Positions 35,025 to 45,882 of a DNA stretch of 64,000 nucleotides are shown in pieces. Positions within the stretch are counted from its first letter, which is position 1; each line of letters opens with the position of its first letter. The stretch spans positions 16,867,507-16,931,506 of the forward strand of contig OU342632.1 of assembly GCA_910589415.1 (NCBI GenBank), given 5' to 3'. Both the position numbers and the translations under genes were made by a program. This DNA comes from Malachius bipustulatus (lineage: Eukaryota > Arthropoda > Insecta > Coleoptera > Melyridae). Below the pieces are notes generated by a model. The model saw only the letters and a list, made by a program, of their open reading frames with translations. It was not told the origin of the DNA and ran no database searches.

Positions 35025-35365
35025 CACCCGATACATTTTAGCCATTGAAAAAAGCTATAGCATACTGTGATCAAAAATAATCGCTAATAATTGGTACACG
35101 GCATTTTTTTGGAAAAACTTTGAAGAAGTTGTTTGAAATCGCCTCAAAGCTCTAAATCTTGAGTTTGGTTAAAGACAAAAAAATCATCCATAAAATTTTC
35201 AGTCCAATTTCTTTTTTTGTTTGTCTTTTTTGTCCGAACGCTGGATTTGGAAGTTTGAGATGATTTCAAGCAACTTTTAAAATAAAAATTTTAAGCGTTT
35301 ATTTTTGATCACAGTAGTAGGCTAAATCTTTGTAACGGCTAAAATGCAGTTTATCCATCTTTTAC
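35025..35365. repeat. Foldback repeat
   Basis: Arms pair between 35035-35215 and 35190-35360: CATTTTAGCC, CTGTGATCAAAAATAA and TTAAAGACAAAAAAATCATC each have inverse partners. Tips beyond the CATTTTAGC blocks do not match, so limits are approximate. Confidence 0.6.
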
Positions 35366-35810
35366 GTACAGAAAAACAGTTTTTTGAAATTCGCTAAAAA
35401 ATTACAAAGTTATTTAGGTGATTCCATTTGACTGTAGGTATAAGAAGTTTTCATTAAATATGGAATAATTTTTGTGAATCAAATAAGCAATCAAAGCAAA
35501 GTCTACCTAAGAGAGAGTCGATGATGGAGAGACTATATTCTTTTGGAAAACTATACAATGAACGAGGCTCCAGTTAAGAAAATGAACATTAGGATAACAT
35601 TATAAACAAAGAAATCATGTTGAGAGATAAGAAAATTATTGAAATGCTTTGTTTCCAGGATTCTCACATTCTGATAATACCCCACTTTATTAAAATGACA
35701 AGAATTATTGGGAAGAAGAGAAATCAAGAGAAAAAAAAATGATTCAAACGAAGCAAAATAAAAAATAATGTATTTGTGCACAAAAGAGGGTGTTTTGTTA
35801 CTTACTTACC

Positions 35811-36097
35811 TATGGCTTGTCCAGTGAGTGTTGTCCGATGAGATGCCACACTGATCCTGACTATAAACGTTTTGATTTTATACATTTTAATTCGTACTAA
35901 TTACTAATTATTATAATTGTATAAATCGAATCAATTATTGTATTATAATAATTATATTAATTATTAATAAATATTATAATTATTATATAAATCAATTATT
36001 ATAATAAATTGTACGAATTAAATCTCATAAAATAAAATCGTTTATAGTCAGGATCAGTGTGGAATCTCACCGGACAACACTCACTGGACAAACCATA
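35811..36097. mobile_element. MITE with TATGGYTTGTCCAGTGAG ends
   Basis: A 287-bp unit with ~75-bp terminal inverted repeats (left TATGGCTTGTCCAGTGAGTG, right its inverse with one change) and a core that is almost pure AT. No transposase. Target duplication not certain. Its right end lies 6 bases from the next element. Confidence 0.85.
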
Positions 36098-36103
36098 CTT
36101 ATA

Positions 36104-37182
36104 CAGGGTGTCCCTGAATTGGTGTTACAAACTTAAAGGGGGGATAGTACGTCCAAAAAATTTCAAATTTTTTTTTTAAACATATCCTTTAAAATGCACC
36201 GTTTTTGAGATACAGGGTGTTTAAGTTGAAAAAATTAATTCGTTTTTTGCGGATAACTTGGGAACCGCTTGTCGCACGGATACCAGCTTTTGTACAAATA
36301 GGTACCTTAAAAAAATAATAATTTCTAATGCGAAATTATTGGCTTTGCATAAAGCAGTGGCGGAGATTTTGGGGTTGACCAGGTTTTTTCGCCCCTATTT
36401 TCTACGCCACTGGGAAGATAGCTGCTTTGGAAACATTTTATAAAATTTTGGAGTTTTTTACGCAAAAAATCATTCTTTGTAATTTTTTGTGATTACAATT
36501 TTCTTTTTTAACAATTACACAATTACAAATTTTTAACTTTTTTTTTTAACAAAGGTTTTTTTGCCCCTATTTTCTACGCCACTGGGAAGATAGCTGCTTT
36601 GGAAACATTTTATAAAATTTTTAAATTGTTAATACTTAGAGTTTTGTTAAATTGAATCTTGTTAATAACAATCATTAAAATTCAATTTGTCTTTCGTTAT
36701 GGTGTCAATGGTTTTCCAATTCATTAAAATTTTGTGTCTTTGAGTTTAGTTTTTTGATCATAAGATGCCCTTTTTTCCAAAAATGGTTAGTTTCACAAAA
36801 AATTACAAAGAATAATTTTTTGCGTAAAAAACTCCAAAATTTTATAAAATGTTTCCAAAGCAGCTATTTTCCCAGTGGTGTAGAAAATAGGGGCGAAAAA
36901 ACCTTGTCAACCCCAAAATCTCTGCCACTGCTTTATGCAAACCCAATCATTTCGCATTAGAAATTATTAATTTTTTAAGGTTCCTATTTGTACAAAAGCT
37001 GGTATCCGTGCGACAAGCGGTTCCCAAGTTATCCGCAAAAAACGAATTAATTTTTTCAACTTAAACACCCTGTATCTCAAAAACGGTGCATTTTAAAGGG
37101 TATGTTTAAAAAAAAAAATTTGAAATTTTTTGGACGTACTATCCCCCCTTTAAGTTTGTAACACCAATTCAGGGACACCCTG
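36104..37182. mobile_element. Foldback element, CAGGGTGTCCCTGAATTGG ends
   Basis: A 1079-bp element between TA dinucleotides (36102-36103, 37183-37184). The arms are nearly identical for over 300 bases, so it is a young copy. Inside, a ~65-bp block containing TCTACGCCACTGGGAAGATA is present twice in direct order (from about 36386 and 36558) and once inverted (from about 36900 leftward). No transposase. Confidence 0.92.
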
Positions 37183-37184
37183 TA

Positions 37185-37475
37185 TAATTACGTGTAGAGT
37201 GCGTTAACCATGCATATAATTTATTTCCATAGAAACAAAAAAAATTCAACTCATATGTATTTCAATACGATACTTGTTCAGTATTATACAGCGTGGAACA
37301 GCCAAGTGGAATAAATTGAGTATCTCAATTAATTAGTGTGCATATTTATATAAAATCCCGAGATATATCGATTTTGGATTCTGAAATCACATCCTGCAGA
37401 TACCAATTTCATCTCTAAATGCAACCTCTTGGAGTTTGTCAGTGTTACAACCTCATTTGAAAAGTAGTTTCATTC
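37185..37475. other. Spacer with a lone element tip
   Basis: TA then CAGCGTGGAACAGCC near 37286 looks like an isolated left tip of another TA-inserted family; no partner seen. Confidence 0.35.
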
Positions 37476-37477
37476 TA

Positions 37478-38355
37478 CAGGGTGTCCCAGCTTATTCGAA
37501 GCGGTCTCTGTAGGCCAAACGATGGACTTTTTCAAAAAACTTTTTGAAAATTCAAGTACAGGATCACAATGGCCATAATTTAAAATTATTTTGGAGTATA
37601 CAGAGTGTCCCATATGACAGTGGCATATCAAAGTTATGTTTTTTTAAATGGAATGCTCCTATGTTATTGCATTTTTAGATTGTCTGAGAAGAGAAAATAA
37701 GATTGACTTTCACAGTTGGTGTTTAAATTCAGAAGTTTTTGAGTTATAAACAAGTGAAAATCGTCATTTTTCAAGTTCAAAGCCCTGTACAACGAAAACG
37801 GCTGAAGATAGAAAAAAACGGCTTACATGTCCCTATTTTACTTTTTCATGTACTATCCTATCATGTAGATGAAATGTTTATACAGGGTGATAAAAAATTT
37901 GAAAAATTCTGAGATTTCTCCATGCGTCGCCAAATAAAAAAATCAAAGAAAGTACAAATGTTTCTATACCATAGAATAGTACATGAAAAAGTAAAATAGG
38001 GACATGTAAGCCGTTTTTCTCTGTCTTGAACCGTTTTCATTGTACAGGGCCTTGAACTTGAAAAATGACGATTTTCACTTGTTTATAACTCAAAAACTTC
38101 TGAATTTAAACACCAACTGTAAAAGCCAATCCTATTTTCTCTTCTCAGACAATCTAAAAATGCAATAACATAGGAGCATTCCATTTAAAAAAAACATAAC
38201 TTTGATATGCCACTGTCATATGGGACACTCTGTATACTCCAAAATAATTTTAAATTATGGCCATTGTGATCCTGTACTTGAATTTGCAAAAATTTTTTGG
38301 AAAAAATCAATCGTTTGGCCTACAGAGACCGCTTCGAATAAGCTGGGACACCCTG
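37478..38355. mobile_element. Foldback element, CAGGGTGTCCCAGCTTATTC ends
   Basis: An 878-bp element between TA dinucleotides (37476-37477, 38356-38357), with nearly identical arms. It encloses a second complete set of ends (see 37601-38232). No coding content; the 92-codon frame at 38202-38480 crosses its edge and is spurious. Confidence 0.92.
37601..38232. mobile_element. Inner foldback nested in 37478-38355
   Basis: TA-CAGAGTGTCCCATATGAC at the left and its exact inverse followed by TA at the right. Could be a separate element that inserted at the centre of the outer one, or an older tip captured when the outer family formed. Confidence 0.7.
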
Positions 38356-38373
38356 TATACTCAGAAAGGCTAA

Positions 38374-38522
38374 TGCCCGTATTCACAAACGATAATTTCC
38401 TAAATAATTACGTAATCAATTATCCCCATCTCATTCTATTGCAAAAAAACTGCATATCTCCATCTCACTCATTTAAATAATTACGTAATTATTTAGGAAA
38501 TTATCGTTTGTGAATACGGGCA
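38374..38522. mobile_element. Tourist-type MITE (PIF/Harbinger-like)
   Basis: 149 bp with ~45-bp perfect or near-perfect terminal inverted repeats starting TGCCCGTATTCACAAACG, flanked by TAA on both sides (38371-38373, 38523-38525). A 3-bp TWA duplication is the hallmark of the PIF/Harbinger superfamily, which would have to supply transposase from elsewhere. Confidence 0.85.
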
Positions 38523-38692
38523 TAAATGTTGAAAGAAAAATTTCTATTTTGTTGTAAAGATAGTCAATTTTTAATAAAACTGACGACATAAGTTATGAAT
38601 AATTTTTATGTTTTTATCTCTTCTTTTTGATTAATAACGTTGTAAAATACTTAAATCGTTTTGATAGTCTCCAAGAATAAAACGCTGATGTA

Positions 38693-39387
38693 CAGGGTGG
38701 GCCACTAAGCGAGGTAAGCGGCTGTATCTCAGAAACTAATAATCGTAGAGAGTTGCGGTAAAAAATTTTATAGGTTAAGTAGGCAAGGGAAAATGCTGGA
38801 AATAATTTTCAAGTTTCCAAGATGGCTGCCAGAGGGCGTTTGCACCATCTTGAATTACATAAAGTTACGTTTCTTGTGATTTTCCCCAATGAATGTAACA
38901 AAAAAGTATTTGCGTTTTAATGTTAACTTAAAGTCGAACATTTTTTGTAGAAACAATTTTTCTCTATCTTTCGAAATAAAGTGGTGGGGGGTATTTGAAT
39001 GTTGTTGCAAACAAATGCCTGTAACTTCAAAACGGCTTTAATGGATTTGGATAAATTTGGTATAGTTGGAAAGAGCATTTCTTGGGCTTTTAGGTTTCTT
39101 GTGATAATGACAGTTGTGACCTACACGGCCGCCGATAGAGGGCGTTATTCGATATTATAACCAAAATATTGGATTTTCTCAAAAAATTTAAATGCAATGA
39201 ATTGACTTTTTTTAGACTAGAAAATGGACAAATGATCAACCAATAAGCTTGCGCAAACCGCATCTTAATATCTTTATCCTAACTCAAATTATTAAAAAAA
39301 TACCAAACCAAGAAAATTCATATATCCCCATTTAAAAATGCATCGGTCGCTTTCGATAAGAAGGCAAGTAATAATAGGCCATGGAAA
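38693..39387 (+). repeat. Left terminal inverted repeat
   Basis: 695 bp, inverse of 42996-43687, ending at CCATGGAAA. Very long for a Tc1/mariner element, where tens to a few hundred bases are usual. Confidence 0.92.
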
Positions 39388-39495
39388 TAAAATACAAACT
39401 CCTATTTAAAATATTGGCAAGTAACGTCAAACTTCTGTTACACGCAGCCCAATATTGTTGATTGCGTATTTTAATTTGAGTACTTTTTAATCAAA

Positions 39496-40670
39496 ATGCC
39501 TCTCACAAATGATGAAGCCGTTGACATGATTGCGATTTATTTCGAGTGTTTTCAAAATGCAGCTATAGCTGCAAGACAGTACGCGGTACGGTATCCAGAT
39601 CGCCTTCATTACGGCAGAAGAATGTTTCCGCGCTTGGTACAGCGATTACGCGAAACTGGAAGTTTTCGTTGTCCTAAACGTCGCAGGCGTCGCAATGGAA
39701 GGACAGAAGAAAATATTATCAATGTCTTGGCTTACATAGAATTTGATAGTCATGTAGGAACTAGAACATTGTCTCTAGACTTGGGAATAACACGAACAAC
39801 GGTTAGAAGAATTTTGAAAGATTATAGGTAAATAATTTTATCTTATTCCAAGTATCTTAGCACATACCCTCAAATACACAAGTCAGTGTTATTCTGATTA
39901 TATTATTTTTTATTGCTGAATATCTTGTTTTTTACTTTTAGATTACATCCTTATCACATAGTCTTGCACCAGGCGCTAAATGAACAAGATTTCGATAATA
40001 GATTAAATTAGTGTCAATGGATGCTAGGCATGCTTGAGGGAAACAGAAATTTCTTAAAAGAAATTCTCTGGACCGACGAGGCTACCTTTAATAGTGATGG
40101 TAGAGTAAACCTTCATAATATGCACTATTGGTCCGCTGAAAATCCGCATTGGTTAAGAGAAGTGCAGCACCAGGGACGCTGGAGCCTAAATGTGTGGTGC
40201 GGTATCATTGGGGATAGAATTATTGGACCTTATTTTTTTGATCAAGCCTTAACTGGTAACCGCTTCTTAGAGTTTCTGATCAACGACTTGCCAATTTTGT
40301 TGGAAGATGTGCCACTGGAAACTAGGAGAACTATGCTTCTGCAATTAGATGGTTGTCCGGCACATTATGCCATTAATGTCCGAAACCATATTTACGGGAC
40401 CTTTCGAGAACGCTGGATAGGAAGGGGAAGTCTATTTCCTTGGCCGGCAAGATCTCCCGACTTGACATGTCTTGATTTTTACTTCTGGGGACGAAAGACA
40501 TTGTTTTTCAAACTCCACCAACAACACGAATGGATATGGAAAACAGAATTCGAAACTCAATTCGTCAACTATCACCGGCAGAAATCGAGGCTGCGGTTCT
40601 GTCGACACAAGAAAGACTGGAACAATGTGTAGAATATGACGGAAGGCAATTTGAACACAGAAGGCATTAA
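39496..40670 (+). pseudogene. DUF4817/DDE transposase, spliced, two lesions
   Basis: The product would cut and paste the surrounding element. Exon 1 (39496-39827) encodes an N-terminal helix-turn-helix region of the DUF4817 type (MPLTNDEAVDMIAIYFE... RRMFPRLVQRLRETGSF) and a second HTH. A 114-bp intron (39828-39941, GTAAAT...TTTTAG) restores frame to RLHPYHIVLHQAL. Exon 2 then meets TAG at 40009-40011 and continues from CQWMLGMLEG. Catalytic residues are visible: WTDEATF, LQLDGCPAH and WPARSPDLTCLDF, with 36 residues between the second and third Asp. A small deletion near 40493 shifts the frame; the true C-terminus (VEYDGRQFEHRRH) is in another frame and stops at 40668-40670. With only two lesions this copy died recently. 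Confidence 0.88.
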
Positions 40671-41875
40671 TATTTTTTCAAAATGGGTCCTTTTCAGGAC
40701 AACAACTTTATTAAAAACGAAATGTGACTCCCCTACCCTTGGCCTTGTGATCTCTAGCAAAAGTTAACCCCTTTTCTCCCCCCTTTTTGTTGTGTGAAAA
40801 CAAATTCCCAGTTCAGACAAGTCTGTGGTAACTGAGTGGAGAGATAATAGGAAAGAAAAGCAGAAAAACTTTTAACAATGTTATTTACCAGTATATCATT
40901 TACAACCCTTTTTTTAATTTTAATTTTATTTTAATTTTAGTTTTAAGTAGTTTATTTCTTAAGTATTTCATTTAAATTATTTCAGTTTAAAGCAATATTG
41001 ATATTTAAGTACCATACAGGCATTCGTTTTTCAATTCGTTTTTACAATTCATTTTTCTCTGTTTGGTTTTAGTTTAAATATTTTGCGGTCACCTAGTTAT
41101 TATACAGGTTAACCTTTATATCGGTCAGGAAAGCGAAATTTCTATACAAAATAAATAGTTAATTTTTACGACCACTTTCGATTTCTTGACCGATGGGGTG
41201 TCAAGCCAAAAACCCATTGTGACTTGGAATCGAAGGTCCCTTTTGAAGACAGCAGTGCTGATCTACCATTGCAAGTTGCTTATGTGGTAGAACGTCTTTG
41301 TCGGATCGTGCCAAAAATCTAGATTCTCATACCAACACTTACTGATAATTACAACTTTCAAGATGGTTAAATTGTTTAAGTAGGTAATCGCTAACTTGAG
41401 GGGTCATTTTACCCATTTCTTTTATACCAGAGCTTTACGTGAGACAGAGCCTAGGCGTCCCATTTACCCTTCACACAAGCATTAAGTATTCCTAATGAAT
41501 ACCAGGTTAGCGCGAAACCAATAAGTGACATTGATACCGGAAACATACATCATTCACACTCACTGGCTATAAGAGATTTTGATATTGGTTGGACCGGATT
41601 TACGCAAAAGCCTATGGTCTAACAGTGCGAACCCTTATTGTGGCCTCTTTGTTTATTACTTGAGAATTTTATTCCCGTTTATCCATGTCATCATATCAGT
41701 TTATACTACCACCAACTATATAATTCTCTCAGTTAGAAATTTAAGATTTGTTTTTCAATTATTTTATTTTATGAGAGTTCAGTTGTCAAGTATTCGGATT
41801 TGAGGCTCAAGCTAGGATTATGAAAAATATAGAGAGTTTACTTTTTTGGCACGGTAAAGTATTGTAATATATTGT
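40671..41875. other. Non-coding interior of the mariner-like element
   Basis: Holds a 19-bp inverted repeat, ATCGGTCAGGAAAGCGAAA at about 41123 with its diverged inverse ending at about 41197. No gene recognised; part may be nested insertion. Confidence 0.4.
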
Positions 41876-42283
41876 CTAGCAACATTGCACTCTCAGATCA
41901 GACCTACCGTCTCCTGAATCATCGTCGTGAACGATCATAAAAATAAAAATACTAACAGTAAAATTAGTAGTCCCTAACCCTAACATATTAAATACTGGTA
42001 AAATTATGTTTTGATTCAAATACATGATTGATTGAAGTATTTTATTTGGTTTTTTTATGATGCTGATTTGATTTTGAATTATTTGAAACACCTGGAGGTG
42101 GGATAAAGCATTGTTGTTGTAAAGTAAGAAATTGCAGTATAACTCGGAATCGAGGGTGGTTCCTTCGACATTATTTAGCGTGGCGAATGGACCTGCGTCT
42201 TCAACAGGCCGTTCAGGATCTTGCCACAGAATAAGAATTGTACCTATTATGTGATCTTGCGATGAACCGTTACTTGCTGACAT
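41876..42283 (-). CDS. Unrecognised 135-codon ORF behind a promoter-like region
   Basis: Starts MSASNGSSQDHIIGT at 42283 and runs to 41876 on the minus strand. The first ~60 residues look like ordinary coding sequence (LWQDPERPVEDAG, ATLNNVEGT); the rest is AT-driven and may be fortuitous. It lies downstream, on the same strand, of a TATA box (42655-42662) and a set of short repeats. It could be the start of a gag-like protein of a nested LTR element, or cargo of the mariner-like element. No domain recognised. Confidence 0.3.
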   Translation of the reverse strand: MSASNGSSQDHIIGTILILWQDPERPVEDAGPFATLNNVEGTTLDSELYCNFLLYNNNALSHLQVFQIIQNQISIIKKPNKILQSIMYLNQNIILPVFNMLGLGTTNFTVSIFIFMIVHDDDSGDGRSDLRVQCC

Positions 42284-42450
42284 GACGATTGACGATTAGT
42301 GCTGGTGCTCTTGCTGGTAGTAGTTCGGGGATAATTAAATTATTACTGGTACTGCTTCTTACTTTTTTAGCGACGTTTGAATTTTTGAGTTTTTAATAGG
42401 GGTCGAACGAACGATTTGGTAAGATTATGATGGAGTTTCGAACAGCCAGG

Positions 42451-42590
42451 AAAAGTCAACTGAACTGCTCAAAACTAGGTGGCGGTTATTCAAAGCCAGG
42501 AAACGTCTACTGAACTCTGAAGGGCTCGGTTATTTAGAGTCAGGAAAAGTCAACTGAAACTCTGATGGATGCTACACGGAAAAGTCAACG
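42451..42590 (-). repeat. Imperfect tandem repeats, GGAAAAGTCAACTGAA
   Basis: Three units of about 50-60 bases, each with CAGGAAAAGTCAACTGAA (one as CAGGAAACGTCTACTGAA) followed by GGTTATT, and a fourth partial unit (ACGGAAAAGTCAACG). They lie between the TATA box and the ORF on the minus strand. Confidence 0.65.
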
Positions 42591-42654
42591 TGTTGCTAGG
42601 GTAAGGACGAGGTTCGTTCTGAACCTGTCGACCTGTCCCTCTTCAAATCACAGC

Positions 42655-42662
42655 TATTTATA
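42655..42662 (-). promoter_or_regulatory. TATA box (TATAAATA), minus strand
   Basis: TATAAATAG on the minus strand, about 300 bases inside a putative LTR start (TGTGACGAACCGCACC at 42966). About 35 bases downstream TTCAGAAC could hold the start site. Context fits an LTR promoter but this is inference. Confidence 0.4.
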
Positions 42663-42995
42663 CTACTGATGACCCTTGTTCTAGGCGCGTCCATTTTAAA
42701 TTTTAGAGTTTGCCGGCGTCCGAATTAGCAGTATTCGATGACTTCTAGCTAGTTCCATTGTTCTTCACTTTCTTAAAACACGTGTGCGCTTGCAGTGATG
42801 AATGACACAATAGATAGAGCTCTCCTGTAGCTGGTGACGAGTGGAAGATTTCACAGAGCACAGAGCATACAGATAAAAGGAATCGCAGTTATTCTTATTT
42901 AATTTATTTATTCTTAATTAAGGTAGCTTTTTGTTTCTAATCGGCGGGCCGGGGTGCGGTTCGTCACAGAAAATCGCTTATAAATACGAAAACGT

Positions 42996-43687
42996 TTTCC
43001 ATGGCCTACTACTTGCCTTCTTATCGAAAGCAACCGATGTATTTTTAAATGGGGATATATGAATTTTCTTGGTTTGGTATTTTTTTAATAATTTGAGTTA
43101 GGAAAAAGATATTAAGATGCGGTTTGCGCAGGCTTATTGGTTGATCATTTGTCTATTTTCTAGTCTAAAAAAAGTCATATCATTGCATTTAAATTTTTTG
43201 AGAAAATCCAATATTTTGGTTATAATATCGAATAACGCCCTCTATCGGCGGCCGTGTAGGTCACAACTGTCATTATCACAAGAAACCTAAAAGCCCAAGA
43301 AATGCTCTTTCCAACTATACCAAATTTATCCAAATCCATTAAAGCCGTTTCGAAGTTACAGGCATTTGTTTGCAACAACATTCAAATACCCCCCACCACT
43401 TTATTTCGAAAGATAGAGAAAAATTGTTTCTACAAAAAATGTTCGACTTTAAGTTAACATTAAAACGCAAATACTTTTTTGTTACATTCATTGGGGAAAA
43501 TCACAAGAAACGTAACTTTATGTAATTCAAGATGGTGCAAACGCCCTCTGGCAGCCATCTTGGAAACTTGAAAATTATTTCCAGCATTTTCCCTTGCCCA
43601 CTTAACCTATAAAATTTTTTACCGCAACTCTCTACGATTATTAGTTTCTGAGATACAGCCGCTTACCTCGCTTAGTGGCCCACCCTG
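42996..43687 (-). repeat. Right terminal inverted repeat
   Basis: 692 bp, inverse of 38693-39387 with few differences; outer end CCACCCTG then TA. Confidence 0.92.
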
Positions 43688-43689
43688 TA

Positions 43690-44849
43690 CTTGTTTTTTC
43701 TGTTTTTCTGTATTTCTGGAGGGAATTTCGTCAAGCAGATCGTACATTTTTCAATAAATATTAAAACCATCGCATCTCTGAATAGAAAAATGAGTAAACC
43801 TTTCAAATGACGTATAGTATACAAGCCCCTACCTCAAACTTGAAAATTTTGGAATGAAATTTATAAGTTACAGGATGTCATTTCAGAATTTAAAATCGAG
43901 GTGTCTTGGGATTTTTTATAAATAAGCACAATAATTATTATTGAGATACTGAATTAATACAATTTGAGTATTATATTTTTGGCTCTGTTGCTATACCTTT
44001 GAATCGAATGAAATAGGTAAATATATTATAAATGGTATCCAAAGACAAATACATTATCTCTTAAGTCAATATTACAGGATGCTTCAACCCTATAAAAATA
44101 AGACAAGGAAAGCTGTTAAGTGCAAAACAGAAACTCGGGAATACAATAAAATCGATTCTTGCACTCGATTTTTCAAATTTTTCCTCAAGCCTGTTATTTT
44201 TATTATGATGCACTTTGAAAGTATGTACTTACCTACTCTATACTATCCTGCTCTAAGCAATATTGCTTGAACATTCTTGAACAATGACATTGCCTGAAGG
44301 TTTACAGTAGAAATTTACAGTCTCTCTTTACAATCTTTAAGTGATGCTTATGTTCAATTAAAACGTGGTGTTACAACAAATGTTTTTACTGTTGTAACAC
44401 AGCCCCACTTAAGGTTAAGACACCTCCACTTAGAGTACAAAAAATTCGATAAATAAATATGATGTTAACTATATTATTAGGTATAAATTAAAATGCTTAT
44501 TTTATTTGGGTTTAATTATAAATCTTAATCAAATGTGACGTTTATTTTTGCCTAAATTTTTAATTATAATATTCCTGGGTTTCATTGTTCTAATGAACAA
44601 AATGTTGCTTATTTTAGAATTTATGGGAAAATAAAAAATAAAAATAAAATCATAGGTAATGATATAAGTCATTGATACTCTTTATTAGGTATCTAGTAAC
44701 CTAAAAAACAGCATTAAATTTTTGTGAAATTTAGTGAATATAAGTATCATTTAAAAGGTTGTCAATTAAAAAAAATTGACAAATGAAACTTAATCTAAAA
44801 ATGACCGCCCTTAAATAAATAGTAGCAGACTTTTCAAGTCTTTTCAATA
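43690..44849. other. AT-rich non-coding stretch
   Basis: Nothing recognised; a GTTACAGGATG near 43870 might be an eroded element tip. Confidence 0.4.
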
Positions 44850-45310
44850 TTGTATGTTTTCTCCTCGAGCTCCAATTGGTGTATGCATTCTTCTGAGCAT
44901 ACTCCCAATAGTTGAGCCCCCGAATATTTTCTTGAGGAATTGAATCCCATTCCTCTTGAATGGTATTTCCCAGTTCCTCTAACGTGTTCGGGCGAATTTC
45001 TTCATCGGAGGCGACGTTGTCCGGGCTATATGGTGGCCCGGTGGCCGCTTTAATCGTCGAATCGGACTTCATCGAGATATACATTTACCATAACAACTAC
45101 AGGTGATCGCGAATTATTATGCATAATCATGAGAAATTATGGTATCCAATCAAGCCAAAATATGGTAAAAATGGTCTTATATGATGTTTTCAATGTACCG
45201 TTCAGCCGTCATCCTCCCAGTAATTTCTACAAGTGCTGTGCGCCCTTCCCAACTAATCCCACCCCATAGCATAATACCGCCACTTCCAAAACTCACGTTA
45301 TTTATACGGT
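44850..45310 (-). pseudogene. Tc1-like transposase fragment, decayed
   Basis: On the minus strand, VSFGSGGIMLWGGISWEGRT (about 45300-45240) is the conserved core of Tc1-type transposases. After stops and shifts the C-terminal region resumes at 45020-44920 as IRPNTLEELGNTIQEEWDS and IPQENIRGL, followed in another frame by RRMHTPIGARGENIQY. The segment with the middle catalytic Asp and the following DxxR motif is eroded. Multiple stops show a dead copy. Confidence 0.8.
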
Positions 45311-45354
45311 TGCATTTGGCGAAACCATTCAATTGTAAAAACCTGATGGAAGGA

Positions 45355-45520
45355 ACCGGGCACCACCTATACAGAAGAACTGGGGAACGTTAAGCTGAAA
45401 CCTTTAAAATAACGTGAGTTTTGGAGGTGGCGGTATGCTTTGGGGTGAGATTAGTTGGACGCACAGCACTTGTGAAAATTACTGAGAGGATAACGGCTGA
45501 ACGACTGATGAACAATGAAA
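45355..45520 (+). pseudogene. Second Tc1-like fragment, opposite strand
   Basis: Plus strand LYRRTGER, a stop, then a segment equivalent to the WGGIS region (GGGGMLWGEISW) matching the inverse of 45181-45300. It includes the stretch just upstream of that core, so two copies lie head to head. Confidence 0.65.
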
Positions 45521-45882
45521 ACAGTTTAATCGATAAATTTCAGGTTTTTGTAATTTAGATAAATTTTCTTTTGCATTTGCAATAAAGAACAATTGCTCAT
45601 AAAATTTGCAAAAAAAAAAAAGAATTTTACAAAACACCTAATAGAAAGCAGTCACACTCTAATAGCAAACAATAAAATTAAATAACTTCATCATTGTGAT
45701 CATATTTTAAAGTAAGTTTTCTTGAATCTCTAGAAATCCATAGACATTTACATAATCAACAATAGTAATAAATAACATAGTATTAAATGAATAGACGATA
45801 AACACATATCGTTCCCCACTACTTGATTTTCTTCTTGATATCACCGTTACTATATCAATAATTTTATTCATTTACATAATGT
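45521..45882. other. Non-coding stretch
   Basis: Nothing recognised. Confidence 0.4.

Larger units (their letters stand above)
38693..43687 (+). mobile_element. Tc1/mariner-like transposon with ~690-bp TIRs
   Basis: A 4995-bp element flanked by TA (38691-38692, 43688-43689). Terminal inverted repeats (38693-39387 and 42996-43687) begin CAGGGTGGGCCACTAAGCGA and differ at only a few bases, so insertion is fairly recent. The left half carries a spliced transposase gene (39496-40670). About 2.3 kb between that gene and the right repeat holds other sequence, possibly a nested LTR-type insertion from 42966 leftward. Confidence 0.93.

Noticed and set aside
35880..36015. Very AT-rich block as a possible replication origin or matrix site
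   Set aside because: It is the core of a MITE (35811-36097) and needs no other explanation.
42450..42600. CRISPR-like array
   Set aside because: Only three to four imperfect units without regular spacers, in an insect nuclear context; simple tandem repeat.
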